Notes under the pieces: model-generated
The model's database searches: none
What the model saw: the letters and a program-made list of their open reading frames with translations, nothing else
Told to the model about the DNA's origin: nothing
Shown: positions 62,774 to 64,000 of the stretch, piece after piece
How the letters are laid out: each line of letters starts with the position of its first letter
Position numbering within the stretch: position 1 is the stretch's first letter
Program-made: the position numbers and the translations under genes
Assembly: GCF_003289945.1 (NCBI RefSeq)
Contig: NZ_QMBP01000004.1
Span: forward strand, 62,001 to 126,000
Source: Mesorhizobium hawassense
GTDB lineage: Bacteria > Pseudomonadota > Alphaproteobacteria > Rhizobiales > Rhizobiaceae
Length of the DNA: 64,000 nt
Direction: 5' to 3'

Positions 62774-63802
62774 GTGCGGTCAACCCTGACAGACATAGCC
62801 CGCGAAGCCGGCGTTTCTCCGGCCACGGTCGACCGTGTGCTCAACAACCGGCCGGGCGTGCGAGCCCGGACGCGCGAGATCGTCATCGAGATGGCGCAGC
62901 GCCTTGGCTACATCGCCGAGAGCCCGAACGGCACGCCGCAACGCGCCGTGCCGGGACAGACGATCCGGCTCGACTTCGCGCTGCCGGCCGGCACCAACTC
63001 CTTCATCAAGCTCTTACACCGGCACATCGAGGCACAGGCGTTGATGCGGCCTGATCTCGACGTCCGCGTGACGACCATCGAAGGCTTCAACCCCGACCGG
63101 CTCGCCCGCTTGCTGCAGGATCTGCACGGCCAGACGCAGGGCGTCGGCGTCATCGCGCTCGACCATCCGACGGTGCGCGAGGCGATCCGCTCGCTCTCGG
63201 CGAGCGACATCAAGGTCGTCACCATCGCCTCCGACATCCTGCACGTGCCACGTGTCGCCTATATCGGCATCGACAATCGCGCCGCCGGCCGGCTGGCCGG
63301 CTATCTGCTCAACCGCTTCATGGGCGCCGGCCGTCCGGGCAAGGTCGCGCTGTTTGCCGGCTCGCTCGCCTATCGCGGCCATGAGGAGCGCGAGATGGGT
63401 TTCCGCCACATCCTCGCCGAGGAATCGCCCAACCTCGAAATCGTCGAGATGCGCGAAATGCTCGACGACCGCGAAAAGGCCTATTCGGAGGCCTCCGCTT
63501 TGCTCGAGCGCCACCCCGACCTCGCCGCCATCTACAATGTCGGCGCCGGCAACACCGGCATCGCGCGCGCGCTGAAGGAACGCGGACGCTCGAAAGATAT
63601 CCTCTTCCTCGGCCATGAGGTGACGGACGGCACCAAGGAGCTGCTGCTCGACGGCACGCTCGACGCCGTGATCGACCAGAACCCGCGCGTCGAGGCCAGG
63701 GAGGCGCTCAACATCCTGTCCCATTCGGTCCGGGGACTGCCCTATGAGCTCCACCAGCCGCGGCTGCAGGTTATCTTCCGCGAGAGCATCCCGGAGATTT
63801 GA
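62774..63802 (+). CDS. LacI-family transcriptional regulator of the moc-like operon
   Basis: Regulator of 342 residues, divergent from the 11-gene operon. The helix-turn-helix is TLTDIAREAGVSPATVDRVL, with RLGYIAESPN after it. The effector domain is type I periplasmic-binding-like (AGTNSFIKLLHRHIEAQALM; VAYIGIDNRAAGRLAGYLLN; IYNVGAGNTGIARAL). The start is most likely a GTG at 62774 (another at 62765); the frame is open far upstream, but those residues are unlike the family. Position makes it the probable repressor of the operon, with the imported compound or a derivative as inducer. Confidence 0.9.
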   Translation: MRSTLTDIAREAGVSPATVDRVLNNRPGVRARTREIVIEMAQRLGYIAESPNGTPQRAVPGQTIRLDFALPAGTNSFIKLLHRHIEAQALMRPDLDVRVTTIEGFNPDRLARLLQDLHGQTQGVGVIALDHPTVREAIRSLSASDIKVVTIASDILHVPRVAYIGIDNRAAGRLAGYLLNRFMGAGRPGKVALFAGSLAYRGHEEREMGFRHILAEESPNLEIVEMREMLDDREKAYSEASALLERHPDLAAIYNVGAGNTGIARALKERGRSKDILFLGHEVTDGTKELLLDGTLDAVIDQNPRVEAREALNILSHSVRGLPYELHQPRLQVIFRESIPEI

Positions 63803-63824
63803 GCGCTACCTGATCTCGCAAATC

Positions 63825-64000
63825 TCAAGCCGCGATAAGCACTGTGCTGTCCGGCGACCAGCTGAGCACGACGGGCTGACCTTCGACCAGACGTTCGGCC
63901 CCGGTGTTCTGGACGATCACCTTCAGCGTCTGGCCATCACGGTCGACGAAGTAGGTGCTGTTGTTGCCGGCGAAGATGCGTTTCGAGACCTGCCCCTTGA
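63825..64000 (-). CDS. ABC transporter ATP-binding protein, C-terminal TOBE fragment
   Basis: Only the last 58 codons are visible; the gene continues beyond the right edge. The translation includes GQVSKRIFAGNNSTYFVDRD, TLKVIVQNTGAERLVEGQPV and VLSWSPDSTVLIAA before the stop. This is the TOBE_2-type tail of PotA/UgpC-class ATPases; the style (SWSPDSTVLI) resembles polyamine importers. It converges on the LacI gene with 22 bases between stops. Confidence 0.75.
   Translation of the reverse strand, partial: KGQVSKRIFAGNNSTYFVDRDGQTLKVIVQNTGAERLVEGQPVVLSWSPDSTVLIAA

Overview
The window is high-GC DNA from an alphaproteobacterium of the order Rhizobiales, most likely Mesorhizobium or a close relative. 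The evidence is the set of genes (rhizopine-type mocD and mocE homologues, five nearly complete ABC importers and part of a sixth, a CoxD/CoxE-type molybdo-hydroxylase cluster) and the two-hairpin and mosaic repeats typical of that group. The species is an inference. I see no rRNA, tRNA, CRISPR array, prophage or insertion sequence.

Layout. 1-8960: cell envelope. The 5' end of a TamA-like gene diverges from an alpha-2-macroglobulin gene, followed by pbpC and a VanX-like D-Ala-D-Ala dipeptidase. 9164-14992: sulfate uptake (binding protein, cysT, cysW, cysA, second binding protein) and an Rrf2-family regulator with a cysteine cluster. 15149-16294: a divergent acyltransferase-like protein. 16323-22915: a ribose-type sugar importer with two permeases, ending in gluconokinase and preceded by a LacI regulator and a perfect LacI-type operator. 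23083-24750: an MFS transporter and a DUF3175 protein.

24776-31935: a GntR/FCD regulator, a divergent pair of NAD(P)-dependent dehydrogenases, and a second ribose-type importer with its binding protein divergent from its ATPase and permease. Both divergent promoters contain a TTGTCNGACAA palindrome, which suggests one small regulon. An AraC regulator follows. 32059-39224: a four-subunit molybdenum hydroxylase with its molybdopterin subunit split into two genes, a MoxR ATPase, a CoxE-like VWA protein and a TIM-barrel hydrolase.

39897-46741: a third ribose-type importer in which one permease is fused to a paraoxonase/strictosidine-synthase-like beta-propeller, with a second free-standing propeller. 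47025-51058: a drug-efflux MFS gene, divergent from an ornithine-cyclodeaminase-like gene that overlaps an ammonia-lyase homologue lacking the serine needed for the MIO cofactor.

51068-62421: one apparent 11-gene operon on the minus strand. It has a maltose-type importer with two different ATPases, a Gfo/Idh/MocA dehydrogenase, a sugar isomerase, an aldose-epimerase-like protein, a MocD-like membrane oxygenase, a MocE Rieske ferredoxin and a divergent PanB-like protein. A divergent LacI regulator faces it. This is the best candidate for an undescribed pathway: uptake and oxidative demethylation of a methylated sugar or cyclitol. The last 176 bases hold the 3' end of another ABC ATPase gene.

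Most genes would let a soil or rhizosphere bacterium import and oxidise plant-derived sugars, sugar acids, cyclitols and heterocycles.
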